A stretch of 5,327 nt of DNA from Clostridia bacterium (GTDB lineage Bacteria > Bacillota > Clostridia > Oscillospirales > SIG627): assembly GCA_017453605.1 (NCBI GenBank), contig JAFTEP010000134.1, forward strand, positions 1 to 5,327, given 5' to 3'. Both the position numbers and the translations under genes were made by a program. The notes beneath the pieces were generated by a model that had not been told where the DNA came from, searched no databases, and worked only from the letters and a program-made list of their open reading frames with translations. This document shows positions 1 through 5,327 of the stretch, one piece after another; position 1 is the first letter of the stretch; each line of letters begins with the position of its first letter.

Positions 1-11
1 AGAAAATCCAT
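1..11 (-). CDS. Start of an unidentified gene, cut by the left window edge
   Basis: On the minus strand an AGGAGG Shine-Dalgarno sequence (17-22) is followed by a 5-base spacer and an ATG at 11-9, then GAT, TTT and two bases of a fourth codon before the window ends. Only Met-Asp-Phe can be read, so the product cannot be named. The start lies 21 bases beyond the stop codon of the acetyltransferase gene on the same strand, with no terminator between them, so the two are probably co-transcribed from the promoter at 520-548. The call rests on the near-perfect ribosome binding site and spacing; it would be wrong if the frame closes just outside the window. Confidence 0.55.
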
Positions 12-32
12 TTCGGCCTCCTGAAAAATTAT

Positions 33-500
33 TTATTTGGTGAGTTTTTTTAAAAGGACCTCGCGTTCGGCGCGCATGGGCAGGGATCTGATCCCGCCCT
101 CGAGTTTTTCCGGCTCCGTCCTGACAAAACCGAGCTTCTCGTAGAATCCGACGGCAGACGGCGTGGAGTCGAGCGTCAGATACTCTCCCGAGCATTTTTT
201 TGCGGCAAATTTTATAAGCTCCGCGCCGATACCGCGCCTCTGAAAATCCTCTCCGACAAAGAGCAGAACGACACGGTCTTTTTTTGTCGCGAGGACGCCA
301 GCGAGGAGGCCGTTTTTGTACGCGCCCCAAAAACCCGTCGCGCCGCGGAGGATCTCGAGCTGAAGTACGGGAGGCTCCGTCATATTTCTGAAATATTCCA
401 TTCCTTCAAGGCTGAAAGAGTCCTTTTCGGCGCTATAAAAGCTTTTCCAGATAAGCCTTGAGACCTGAGGCATCATTTCGATGCCGAGTTTTTTGATCAA
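33..500 (-). CDS. GNAT family N-acetyltransferase
   Basis: This 155-residue protein has the length and layout of a single-domain GCN5-related N-acetyltransferase, a cytoplasmic enzyme that transfers acetyl from acetyl-CoA to an amine. The acetyl-CoA pyrophosphate-binding motif A is clear: hydrophobic strand VVLLFV (residues 77-82) followed by Q87-R-R-G-I-G-A93, the Q/RxxGxG/A loop, and a helix. Motif B follows, with strand YLTLDS (107-112) and the typical helix with a tyrosine and aromatic ending SAVGFYEKLGF (115-125). The start is TTG at 500-498: a GGGTGA ribosome binding site (507-512) lies six bases upstream and the promoter puts the transcript start only about 12-14 bases before it, whereas the two ATG codons at residues 9 and 10 have no ribosome binding site. 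The gene is divergent from rpoZ and is followed by another minus-strand gene start. The substrate cannot be told from sequence; small-molecule, protein and antibiotic acetylation are all possible. Confidence 0.9.
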   Translation of the reverse strand: MIKKLGIEMMPQVSRLIWKSFYSAEKDSFSLEGMEYFRNMTEPPVLQLEILRGATGFWGAYKNGLLAGVLATKKDRVVLLFVGEDFQRRGIGAELIKFAAKKCSGEYLTLDSTPSAVGFYEKLGFVRTEPEKLEGGIRSLPMRAEREVLLKKLTK

Positions 501-506
501 GGTCTG

Positions 507-512
507 TCACCC
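507..512 (-). promoter_or_regulatory. Ribosome binding site deciding the TTG start of the acetyltransferase
   Basis: The minus strand reads GGGTGA here, six bases before the TTG codon at 500-498. It is a moderate match to the anti-Shine-Dalgarno complement. No comparable purine stretch precedes the in-frame ATG codons at residues 9 and 10, so it favours the TTG start. Confidence 0.6.
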
Positions 513-519
513 GTATAAA

Positions 520-548
520 ATTCTATCAAAAATCTTTGAAACTGTCAA
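520..548 (-). promoter_or_regulatory. Sigma-70/SigA-type promoter for the acetyltransferase
   Basis: On the minus strand a perfect -35 box TTGACA (543-548) is followed by exactly 17 bases and a -10 box TAGAAT (520-525), five of six matches to TATAAT. Transcription should start near 512-514, giving a leader of only about a dozen bases before the TTG start at 500. The match is strong enough to expect substantial basal activity. It stands back to back with the rpoZ promoter: the two -35 boxes are 20 bases apart. Confidence 0.85.
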
Positions 549-568
549 GAAAACTTGATACGTTTCTC

Positions 569-597
569 TTGATTTGCCGAAAAAAATGTGATATAAT
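569..597 (+). promoter_or_regulatory. Extended -10 SigA-type promoter for rpoZ
   Basis: A perfect -10 box TATAAT (592-597) is preceded by the extended element TG-A (589-591). Exactly 17 bases upstream lies a -35 box TTGATT (569-574), four of six matches to TTGACA. Transcription should start around 603-605, giving an rpoZ leader of about 80 bases. It diverges from the acetyltransferase promoter. Confidence 0.85.
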
Positions 598-651
598 ATT
601 ATAGAGATAAATTTATGACCCGAACCCTTTTATCAGTCCGGGCGCGATCCG

Positions 652-658
652 AAAGGAG
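652..658 (+). promoter_or_regulatory. Strong Shine-Dalgarno sequence misplaced relative to rpoZ
   Basis: AAAGGAG is an excellent ribosome binding site, but it lies 24 bases before the rpoZ ATG (683), far outside the usual 5-10 base window. It lies 7 bases before a TTG codon at 666, which opens a six-codon frame ending at the rpoZ start. A small hairpin, GGGC-TTT-GCCC (661-671), sits between the site and the rpoZ ATG and would shorten the effective distance to about 13 bases if folded. The only purine run at normal distance from the ATG is a bare GAG (672-674). Confidence 0.6.
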
Positions 659-665
659 AAGGGCT

Positions 666-686
666 TTGCCCGAGAAAAAAGTATGA
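666..686 (+). CDS. Possible leader mini-ORF translationally coupled to rpoZ
   Basis: Starting at TTG 666, seven bases after the AAAGGAG site, the frame encodes Met-Pro-Glu-Lys-Lys-Val and ends at TGA 684-686. That stop overlaps the rpoZ start as ATGA (683-686), the geometry of stop-start translational coupling. The same frame is open back to an ATG at 615 (23 codons, basic peptide), but that ATG has no good ribosome binding site. I infer that ribosomes could load at the strong site, translate this mini-ORF and restart on rpoZ. The peptide itself probably has no function. Chance occurrence cannot be excluded from one sequence. Confidence 0.35.
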   Translation: MPEKKV

Positions 687-937
687 TAAATCCCTCTGTT
701 GAAGATCTGACCAAGAGCGGATACAACCGCTATACCCTCTGCATCGCCGCTTCAAAGATCGCCAGAAAGATCACCGACGAGATCTACGAGGCGGCCGCCG
801 CCGAGAGCAGGGATGACAAGTCAGCGCCGAAAAAGTCCATCGTCGACGAAAAGCCCGTGAACACCGCCATCAAGCAGTTGTATCGTCACTGCTTCGACAT
901 AATCATGCCTGAGGACGGCGACCAAAATAATAACTGA
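683..937 (+). CDS. rpoZ: DNA-directed RNA polymerase omega subunit
   Basis: This 84-residue protein is the small omega subunit of RNA polymerase, which wraps the C-terminal tail of the beta-prime subunit and assists core assembly. The N-terminus MINPSVEDL, the block N15-R-Y-T-L-C-I-A-A-S-K-I-A-R28 and the later E-KPVN-A (56-62) are hallmark omega sequence. The length lies between the B. subtilis (67) and E. coli (91) proteins; residues 35-54 form a charged, low-complexity stretch (AAAAESRDDKS) of the kind that varies in the family, and the tail is acidic and asparagine-rich. The ATG at 683 fits the family N-terminus exactly, although its Shine-Dalgarno sequence is displaced. It has its own promoter at 569-597 and is closed by the terminator at 956-994, so it can be a single-gene transcript. 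In many Bacillota it follows gmk and precedes coaBC; neither is next to it here. Confidence 0.93.
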   Translation: MINPSVEDLTKSGYNRYTLCIAASKIARKITDEIYEAAAAESRDDKSAPKKSIVDEKPVNTAIKQLYRHCFDIIMPEDGDQNNN

Positions 938-939
938 AA

Positions 940-953
940 ACGCCCCGGGGCGT
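940..953 (+). repeat. Perfect 14-bp GC palindrome after rpoZ
   Basis: ACGCCCCGGGGCGT reads the same on both strands. It begins three bases after the rpoZ stop codon and ends two bases before the terminator stem. With no loop it cannot fold as a perfect hairpin in RNA. Its first five bases (ACGCC, 940-944) are complementary to GGCGT (956-960), the first half of the terminator's 5' arm, so it could form a transient competing stem. It could also be a protein-binding palindrome. No function is established. Confidence 0.5.
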
Positions 954-955
954 CC

Positions 956-994
956 GGCGTGTTCTTATTTGGCGGAACACGCCTTGTTTTGTTT
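956..994 (+). terminator. Intrinsic terminator after rpoZ
   Basis: GGCGTGTTC (956-964) and GAACACGCC (975-983) form a perfect nine-base-pair stem with a ten-base loop, followed at once by a T-rich tail (984-994, nine T in eleven). This is a classic Rho-independent terminator reading rightward. It lies 18 bases after the rpoZ stop and 20 bases before the priA start, so it should separate rpoZ from the priA cluster, or act as an attenuator if part of the transcription reads through. The minus-strand side has no comparable T-run, so it is unlikely to be bidirectional. Confidence 0.88.
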
Positions 995-1014
995 AAGAGA
1001 AAGGCGGGATCCGT

Positions 1015-3417
1015 TTGAGTGAGCATCTTGTCGCGGGCGTAGTGCCCCTCAGATCGGCGAGAGCGACGGATCGCGCCTTTGACTATATCTGCGACGGATT
1101 TGATCTTATAAAGCCCGGGAGCATCGTTAAAATTCCGTTCGGTACGTCTGAGAGCAACGTTTACGGACTTGTTCTGACCGTTGAAAAACGCGAACCGGAA
1201 ATGACACTTAAATCCGTCGACGAACTTCTCGACGATTCATTCAGCCTCCCGGAAGAGCTTCTCGGGCTTTGCAGTTATATGAGAAAGCAGTGCTTCTGCA
1301 CTCTCAGCGACGCTGCGCGGACCCTTCTCCCATCGGGGATAAGGCTGAAAACAAAGATAGTCTATACTGTCTGCGATCCCGAGGCGTTCATGAACTCAGC
1401 GCAAACCTGCCCCGACGGCGAAGTCGAAGTCGACCTGGAAGACTCTTTATACCGCATAAGCGAAAAAGAAGCCGCAAGACTTATTAAAGCGGGATTACTC
1501 ACCAAAACAGTTCGTTTTTTGGATTCCGTCAACGAAAAGACCGTTCTCGCCGCAAGGCTTGTTAGCGGTATCGTGATCCCGGACAAGACTGCCGCAAAAT
1601 ACGCCGATCTTATTTCTCTTGTCGGATCCGCGGGAGAAGACGGGATCGCTGTCAGTGAAGTCTGTTCGAAGCTCGGGATAAGCAGGAGCCCGATAAAGAC
1701 GCTTTTTTCTCAGGGCGTGATCGAAGTCTTTGAAAAAAAGATCGACCGCAGTTTCTTTTCGGGAGATGCGCTGCCCGATGATGAGATTGAACTAAACGAC
1801 GAGCAGAATAAAGCTTTCTCCGAGATCGCCGATTCCGTCAACGAAAAAAAAGCGGACGCTTTCATGCTCTACGGCGTGACCGGGAGCGGAAAAACGAAAG
1901 TTTTGATAAAGACAATTGACGAAGTTTTAAAAAGCGGAAGATCCGTCATATATCTTGTGCCCGAGATATCGCTCACTTCTCAGAGCTACAGGCTTCTGTC
2001 GAAAAGATATAAGGAAAACGTCTGCGTGATCCACTCCGGTCTTTCGGAGGGCGAGAGGATCGACGCGTGGTTTGCAGTTAAAAACGGCTCGAAAAAGGTC
2101 GTCCTCGGTACCCGGTCCGCCGTCTTCGCTCCCTGCCCCGGACTCGGTGCGATAATCTTAGACGAAGAGCACGATCAGAGCTTCAAATCAGACAGCTCTC
2201 CGAGATATCACGCGAGAGATATCGCCCGGTACAGATGCGCCAAAAACAACGCCGTGATGATCCTCTCTTCGGCGACGCCGGACGTCGAGAGCTTCTATAA
2301 AGCTAAATGCGCAAAATATAAACTGCTGACACTTCCCCACCGTTATTCATCCGCGCCTCTGCCGGAAGTGAAGATCGTCGATCTGAGACCGACTCTGAGG
2401 GAGGATCCCGAGAGACTGATCGGTCCGGAGCTTGAAAGTCAGATCGAGCTCAACCTCGAAAACGGCGAGCAGACGATACTCTTTGTCGACAGAAGAGGAT
2501 ACAACAAATTTGTCTCCTGCATAGAGTGCGCGAACGTTCCTGTCTGCCCGAACTGCAGCGTCTCGCTGACCCTCCACAGTCAGAACGGGAGAACGCTTGT
2601 CTGTCATTACTGCGGTCACAGAGAACCGGCGCCGAAGGTCTGCCCGAAATGCGGCTCGACACACCTGATGTATCACGGATACGGCTCGCAGAAAGCGGAG
2701 GAAGAGATCAAAAAAGCCTTTCCCGATGCGAGGATCCTCAGGATGGACGCAGACAGCGTCAGTCAAAAAAACTCTCACGAGAAACTTCTCGGAGCGTTCC
2801 GCAACAGAGAAGCCGACATTCTTCTCGGCACTCAGATGGTCGCGAAGGGTCACGATTTCCCGTTTGTAACTCTCGTCGGCGTCGTGATGGCCGACACGTC
2901 GCTCTATATGTCCGATTACAGAGCTTATGAACACAGCTTTTCGCTTCTGACTCAGGTCATCGGCAGAGCCGGACGTGGCGAGCTTCCGGGCAGGGCGTAT
3001 ATACAGACTCTCAACCCATATCACGAGGTCCTTAGGCTGTGTACGGGGCAGGACTACTTAGGCTTTTATGAAAACGAAATAGCGCTCAGAAAAGCTCTCG
3101 TTTATCCGCCCTTCTGTTCGGTGTGTCTGTTCGGGTTTTCGGGAGAGGACGAAAGCGTTCTTGACGAGGCGATGAAAGATTTCTCTCAGACGCTTTCGGG
3201 AGAGCTGAAAAAAGATCCGTCTCTGAAACTCATCGTCTACGGACCGATGGACGCGCCGATATACAGACTCAACGGAGTTTACAGAAAAAGATTTGTCATC
3301 AAGTACAGGCAGTCAAAAGAAACATCATCTCTGTTTTCAAAACTGCTCGGTGAATTTGATAAAAAATACAGACAGAAATTGAAAATATATATAGACATCA
3401 ATCCCTCGCTTATCTGA
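1015..3417 (+). CDS. priA: Primosomal protein N' (replication restart helicase PriA)
   Basis: PriA is the 3'-to-5' superfamily 2 helicase that recognises stalled forks and reloads the replicative helicase. The 800-residue length matches the B. subtilis protein (about 805). Domains in order: N-terminal 3'-DNA-end-binding domain (about 1-110, with AFDY and PFG); winged-helix region (about 115-245); helicase lobe 1 with Walker A GVTGSGKT (287-294), motif Ia VPEISLT (315-321), GTRSAVFAP (365-373), Walker B DEEH (383-386) with the following aromatic-rich loop to RYHARD (397-402), and SSATP (418-422). A zinc-binding insertion has all eight cysteines: 502, 505, 511, 514, 530, 533, 543, 546. Lobe 2 carries GTQMVAKGHDFP (605-616) and QVIGRAGR (647-654), then a C-terminal domain with GPMDAPIYRLNGVYRKR (743-759). 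All catalytic residues are present, so it should be active. The start is TTG, with AAAGG about ten bases upstream; no ATG fits the family N-terminus. It opens the priA-def-fmt-rsmB operon. No clear promoter lies between it and the terminator upstream. Confidence 0.97.
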   Translation: MSEHLVAGVVPLRSARATDRAFDYICDGFDLIKPGSIVKIPFGTSESNVYGLVLTVEKREPEMTLKSVDELLDDSFSLPEELLGLCSYMRKQCFCTLSDAARTLLPSGIRLKTKIVYTVCDPEAFMNSAQTCPDGEVEVDLEDSLYRISEKEAARLIKAGLLTKTVRFLDSVNEKTVLAARLVSGIVIPDKTAAKYADLISLVGSAGEDGIAVSEVCSKLGISRSPIKTLFSQGVIEVFEKKIDRSFFSGDALPDDEIELNDEQNKAFSEIADSVNEKKADAFMLYGVTGSGKTKVLIKTIDEVLKSGRSVIYLVPEISLTSQSYRLLSKRYKENVCVIHSGLSEGERIDAWFAVKNGSKKVVLGTRSAVFAPCPGLGAIILDEEHDQSFKSDSSPRYHARDIARYRCAKNNAVMILSSATPDVESFYKAKCAKYKLLTLPHRYSSAPLPEVKIVDLRPTLREDPERLIGPELESQIELNLENGEQTILFVDRRGYNKFVSCIECANVPVCPNCSVSLTLHSQNGRTLVCHYCGHREPAPKVCPKCGSTHLMYHGYGSQKAEEEIKKAFPDARILRMDADSVSQKNSHEKLLGAFRNREADILLGTQMVAKGHDFPFVTLVGVVMADTSLYMSDYRAYEHSFSLLTQVIGRAGRGELPGRAYIQTLNPYHEVLRLCTGQDYLGFYENEIALRKALVYPPFCSVCLFGFSGEDESVLDEAMKDFSQTLSGELKKDPSLKLIVYGPMDAPIYRLNGVYRKRFVIKYRQSKETSSLFSKLLGEFDKKYRQKLKIYIDINPSLI

Positions 3418-3429
3418 AAGGAGCAAAAT

Positions 3430-3909
3430 ATGGCGACAAGGCAGATCGTAAAAGATACGGAAGATATACTCAGAAAAAAATCGCGTCCTGTCGAAAGGAT
3501 AGACGACAGAGTTCTTGCGCTTTTGGACGATATGAACGAAACGCTCACTAAGGCCGACGGCGCCGGACTTGCCGCCGTGCAGGTCGGCGTTCTGAAAAGG
3601 GTCGTCGTGATCCACGTCGGAGAAGATGAACTTGAGCTTATAAATCCCCGGATCCTCTCTCAGAGCGGAGAGCAGGAGACCGTCGAGGGCTGTCTTTCCT
3701 GCCCGGGCAAATGGGGCATCACTAAACGTCCGATGAAAGTCAAGGTCGAATATCTCGACAGAAACGGCAAGAAGAGAACGAAGACCGCGGAGGGACTTTT
3801 GGCGAAAGCGTTCTGCCACGAGATAGATCACCTCGACGGAAAGCTCTACTACGACGAAAGTCTCGTGAGATTCGTTACCGAAGAAGAGCTCGAACAGCTC
3901 GGGAGCTGA
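3430..3909 (+). CDS. def: Peptide deformylase
   Basis: This enzyme removes the N-formyl group from the initiator methionine of new proteins at the ribosome exit. The 159 residues carry all three deformylase motifs: GAGLAAVQ (44-51), EGCLS (86-90) and HEIDH (130-134). The metal ligands are C88, H130 and H134; E131 is the catalytic acid/base, and Q51 and L89 line the active site. The N-terminus (MATRQIVKDTEDILRKKS) and the tight EGCLSCPGKWG-KRP stretch fit bacterial deformylases of Clostridia. The length is normal and nothing is truncated. An ideal AAAGGAG ribosome binding site (3417-3423) sits six bases before the ATG and overlaps the last base of the priA stop codon, so it belongs to the same transcript. 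It is followed three bases later by fmt, the enzyme that adds the group it removes. Confidence 0.97.
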   Translation: MATRQIVKDTEDILRKKSRPVERIDDRVLALLDDMNETLTKADGAGLAAVQVGVLKRVVVIHVGEDELELINPRILSQSGEQETVEGCLSCPGKWGITKRPMKVKVEYLDRNGKKRTKTAEGLLAKAFCHEIDHLDGKLYYDESLVRFVTEEELEQLGS

Positions 3910-3912
3910 AAC

Positions 3913-4863
3913 ATGAAAAATCTCATTTTCATGGGGACTCAGAGCTTCGCTCTGGAGATCCTGAAAAGCCTTTACGAAAAGACAAAAGAATCCGCCTGCA
4001 TCACCGTCGTCACTCAGCCCGACAAACCGAGCGGAAGAGGATATAAACTGAAGACAGACTGCGTCAAGCAGTTTGCTCTCGACAATTCTCTCGACGTCCT
4101 CCAGCCGGCGACGCTGAAAAGCGAGGAGTTTTATTCTCTGCTTAAAGAGATCTCTCCGGAAATGATCGCAGTGGCTTCCTACGGCAAGATCCTCCCCGAA
4201 AACGTCATCGATTTTCCGCCTCTCGGCTGCGTGAACGTTCACGGCTCGCTCCTGCCGGAATACCGCGGCGCCGCGCCGATCAACAGAGTCATCATGGACG
4301 GAAAGAAAACGACCGGCGTGACGCTCATGTATATGGATAAAGGTCTCGACACCGGAGATATGATCGCAAAACGGGAGATCGAAATCGGCGATATGAACGC
4401 GGGCGAACTGAGAGAAGCTTTGGCGTCACTCGGTGCTGAACTTCTCGGTGAGTGGCTCGACAGACTTCTTGTAAAAAAGATCAGGGCCGAAAAGCAGGAC
4501 GACGCCTATTCAAGCTACGCCGCAAAGATCACGCAAGAAGACAGACCGATAGATTTTTCTTTGGGCGCCGAAGAAATCCTTTGCAGGATAAGAGGACTCG
4601 CGCCGGATCCCGGAGCGACAGCTGGAGTCGAGGGCAGGTATACAATGAAAGTGCTTGAAGCCGCGCTCTGCGAAGCGCCGGACGACTCTCTTGAACCGGG
4701 TGAACTCTTCGTTCCCGCCGGGATGAAAAAGAACACCCTCGCCGTCAAATGCGGCAAAGGCGCGCTGATACTGAAAACACTTCAGCCCGACGGCTCAAAG
4801 GCGATGGATGCGGCAAGTCTTCTCAACGGAAGAAAGATCGCTTTCACGGACAGACTGAAATGA
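3913..4863 (+). CDS. fmt: Methionyl-tRNA formyltransferase
   Basis: Fmt transfers a formyl group from 10-formyltetrahydrofolate to Met-tRNA(fMet), marking it for translation initiation. The 316 residues match the usual length (about 315). The N-terminal Rossmann-type domain (about 1-190) has the opening IFMGTxxFA, the tRNA-contact loop TQPDKPSGRGYKLK (34-47), and the formyltransferase signature NVHGSLLPEYRGAAPI (108-123). The catalytic trio N108, H110 and D146 (in GLDTGD) is intact at the E. coli numbering. The C-terminal beta-barrel tRNA-binding domain follows from about 205. Two substitutions stand out: GTQ at 8-10 where most relatives have GTP, and PDP at 231-233 where the family usually has PWP. 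The ribosome binding site GGGAG (3901-3905) lies inside the end of def, seven bases before the ATG. The stop codon overlaps the rsmB start as ATGA, so the two are translationally coupled. Confidence 0.96.
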   Translation: MKNLIFMGTQSFALEILKSLYEKTKESACITVVTQPDKPSGRGYKLKTDCVKQFALDNSLDVLQPATLKSEEFYSLLKEISPEMIAVASYGKILPENVIDFPPLGCVNVHGSLLPEYRGAAPINRVIMDGKKTTGVTLMYMDKGLDTGDMIAKREIEIGDMNAGELREALASLGAELLGEWLDRLLVKKIRAEKQDDAYSSYAAKITQEDRPIDFSLGAEEILCRIRGLAPDPGATAGVEGRYTMKVLEAALCEAPDDSLEPGELFVPAGMKKNTLAVKCGKGALILKTLQPDGSKAMDAASLLNGRKIAFTDRLK

Positions 4864-5327
4864 CCGCGAGAGAACACGCCCTCAATTCTCTTCTGAGGAC
4901 CGAAAAAGAAGGAAGGTTTTCAAATCTCGAATCCGCGTCCGTTCTTGAAAGATCCTCTCTTTCACCGGCCGACAAAAAGCTGTATTCGGCGCTTTATCTC
5001 GGGGTGATCGAAAGGTGCGTCACCCTCGACTGGATGATCTCTCTTTACAGCAAGAGAGATGCGGCGAAGATCTCGAATAAAGTCAAGAACATCCTGCGCC
5101 TCGGTCTTTATCAGCTTTTTTTCACCGACAGGATCCCTCAGAGCGCCTCCGTGAACGAATCCGTCAGACTCGCAAAGACTTATGAGCCCGCCTCCTCGGG
5201 CTTTGTGAACGCCGTGCTGAGAGCAGCGTGCAGAGCGGGCGATCCGAGAAAATCGCTCGGAGACAGCGTTGAAGAACTTTCAAAAAAGTATTCTTATCCC
5301 GAATGGATGGTCTCTCTCTGGAAAAGA
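4860..5327 (+). CDS. rsmB: 16S rRNA (cytosine-967-C5) methyltransferase, N-terminal part
   Basis: The frame opens at ATG 4860, overlapping the fmt stop by four bases (ATGA), and stays open for 156 codons to the window edge. What is visible is the NusB-like RNA-binding domain that precedes the catalytic domain in RsmB (also called Sun): LYSALYLGVIERCVTLDW (41-58), ILRLGLYQLFFTDRIPQSASVNESVRLAK (78-106) and GFVNAVLRAA (114-123). The SKKYSYPEWMVSLW stretch (141-154) marks the linker into the SAM-binding methyltransferase domain, which lies outside. Full-length relatives have about 450 residues, so roughly two thirds is missing because of the window limit, not because the gene is broken. A free-standing NusB is unlikely because of this linker and the position after fmt. 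There is no strong ribosome binding site, so translation probably depends on coupling to fmt. The gene acts in 30S subunit modification. Confidence 0.93.
   Translation, partial: MTAREHALNSLLRTEKEGRFSNLESASVLERSSLSPADKKLYSALYLGVIERCVTLDWMISLYSKRDAAKISNKVKNILRLGLYQLFFTDRIPQSASVNESVRLAKTYEPASSGFVNAVLRAACRAGDPRKSLGDSVEELSKKYSYPEWMVSLWKR

Noticed and set aside
611..682. The rpoZ leader as a riboswitch or structured regulatory RNA.
   Set aside because: At about 80 bases with only short, mutually exclusive stems, it matches no riboswitch class I can recognise and contains no terminator hairpin.
615..686. A 23-codon ORF from ATG 615 in the rpoZ leader (basic peptide).
   Set aside because: The ATG has no good ribosome binding site and lies only about ten bases from the predicted transcript start. 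Only its last six codons, from TTG 666, have a credible start signal.
1844..1851. A run of eight A in priA (and seven-A runs elsewhere) as a slippage or programmed frameshift site.
   Set aside because: The priA frame continues intact with all motifs on both sides, and no alternative-frame product or stimulatory structure is visible; such runs simply encode Glu-Lys-Lys here.
2347..3024. A 225-codon minus-strand open frame and overlapping shorter frames inside priA.
   Set aside because: They are shadows of the priA zinc-binding and lobe 2 region, rich in Arg and Ser and without family features; priA is intact through this stretch.
3356..3400. An AT-rich patch near the end of priA as a possible internal promoter for def.
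   Set aside because: TTGATA at 3356-3361 and the TATATA-like run near 3386 are 24 bases apart, and no box pair with 16-18 base spacing can be found. The tight spacing to def argues for simple co-transcription.
3337..4242. A 301-codon open frame on the minus strand opposite def, fmt and the end of priA.
   Set aside because: It lies opposite genes with unmistakable motifs, shows no recognisable domain and reads as compositionally biased sequence. It stays open because the sense genes rarely use codons that give stops in that antisense frame.

Overview
This window looks like core chromosomal DNA of a Gram-positive anaerobe of the Bacillota, most likely a Clostridia-class (oscillospiraceous or related gut) bacterium. 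Three things point there: the gene order rpoZ, priA, def, fmt, rsmB, which is the familiar Firmicutes macromolecular-synthesis cluster; strong AGGAG-type ribosome binding sites; and TTG starts. Base composition is balanced by eye. The lineage is inferred from gene order and protein character, not from a search.

Layout. The left end (1-500) is on the minus strand: a GNAT acetyltransferase gene (33-500), followed after 21 bases by a clean ribosome binding site and ATG of another gene cut by the window edge (1-11). A 182-base divergent intergenic region (501-682) holds two back-to-back sigma-70/SigA-type promoters with 17-bp spacers, one reading left into the acetyltransferase and one reading right into rpoZ. 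From 683 everything reads rightward: rpoZ (RNA polymerase omega), a strong intrinsic terminator (956-994), priA (replication restart helicase, full length with all motifs), def (peptide deformylase), fmt (Met-tRNA formyltransferase) and the first 156 codons of rsmB (16S rRNA m5C967 methyltransferase), which runs off the right edge.

How they work together. priA, def, fmt and rsmB are packed with a 12-base gap, a 3-base gap and an ATGA overlap, so they should be one transcript. Fmt formylates initiator Met-tRNA and Def removes the formyl group from nascent proteins, so the two form a cycle. RsmB modifies the ribosomal decoding region. PriA restarts stalled replication forks. rpoZ lies upstream on the same strand but is separated by the terminator, so priA and the genes behind it depend on read-through or on a promoter I cannot see.

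I found no previously undescribed system, mobile element, CRISPR array, tRNA or rRNA. The points worth a second look are regulatory. The Shine-Dalgarno sequence in front of rpoZ is misplaced and instead fits a tiny TTG-started leader ORF whose stop overlaps the rpoZ start. The rpoZ-priA junction has a terminator whose arms have alternative pairing partners, including the priA ribosome binding site. The genes usually flanking rpoZ in Bacillota (gmk before it, coaBC after it) are absent here.
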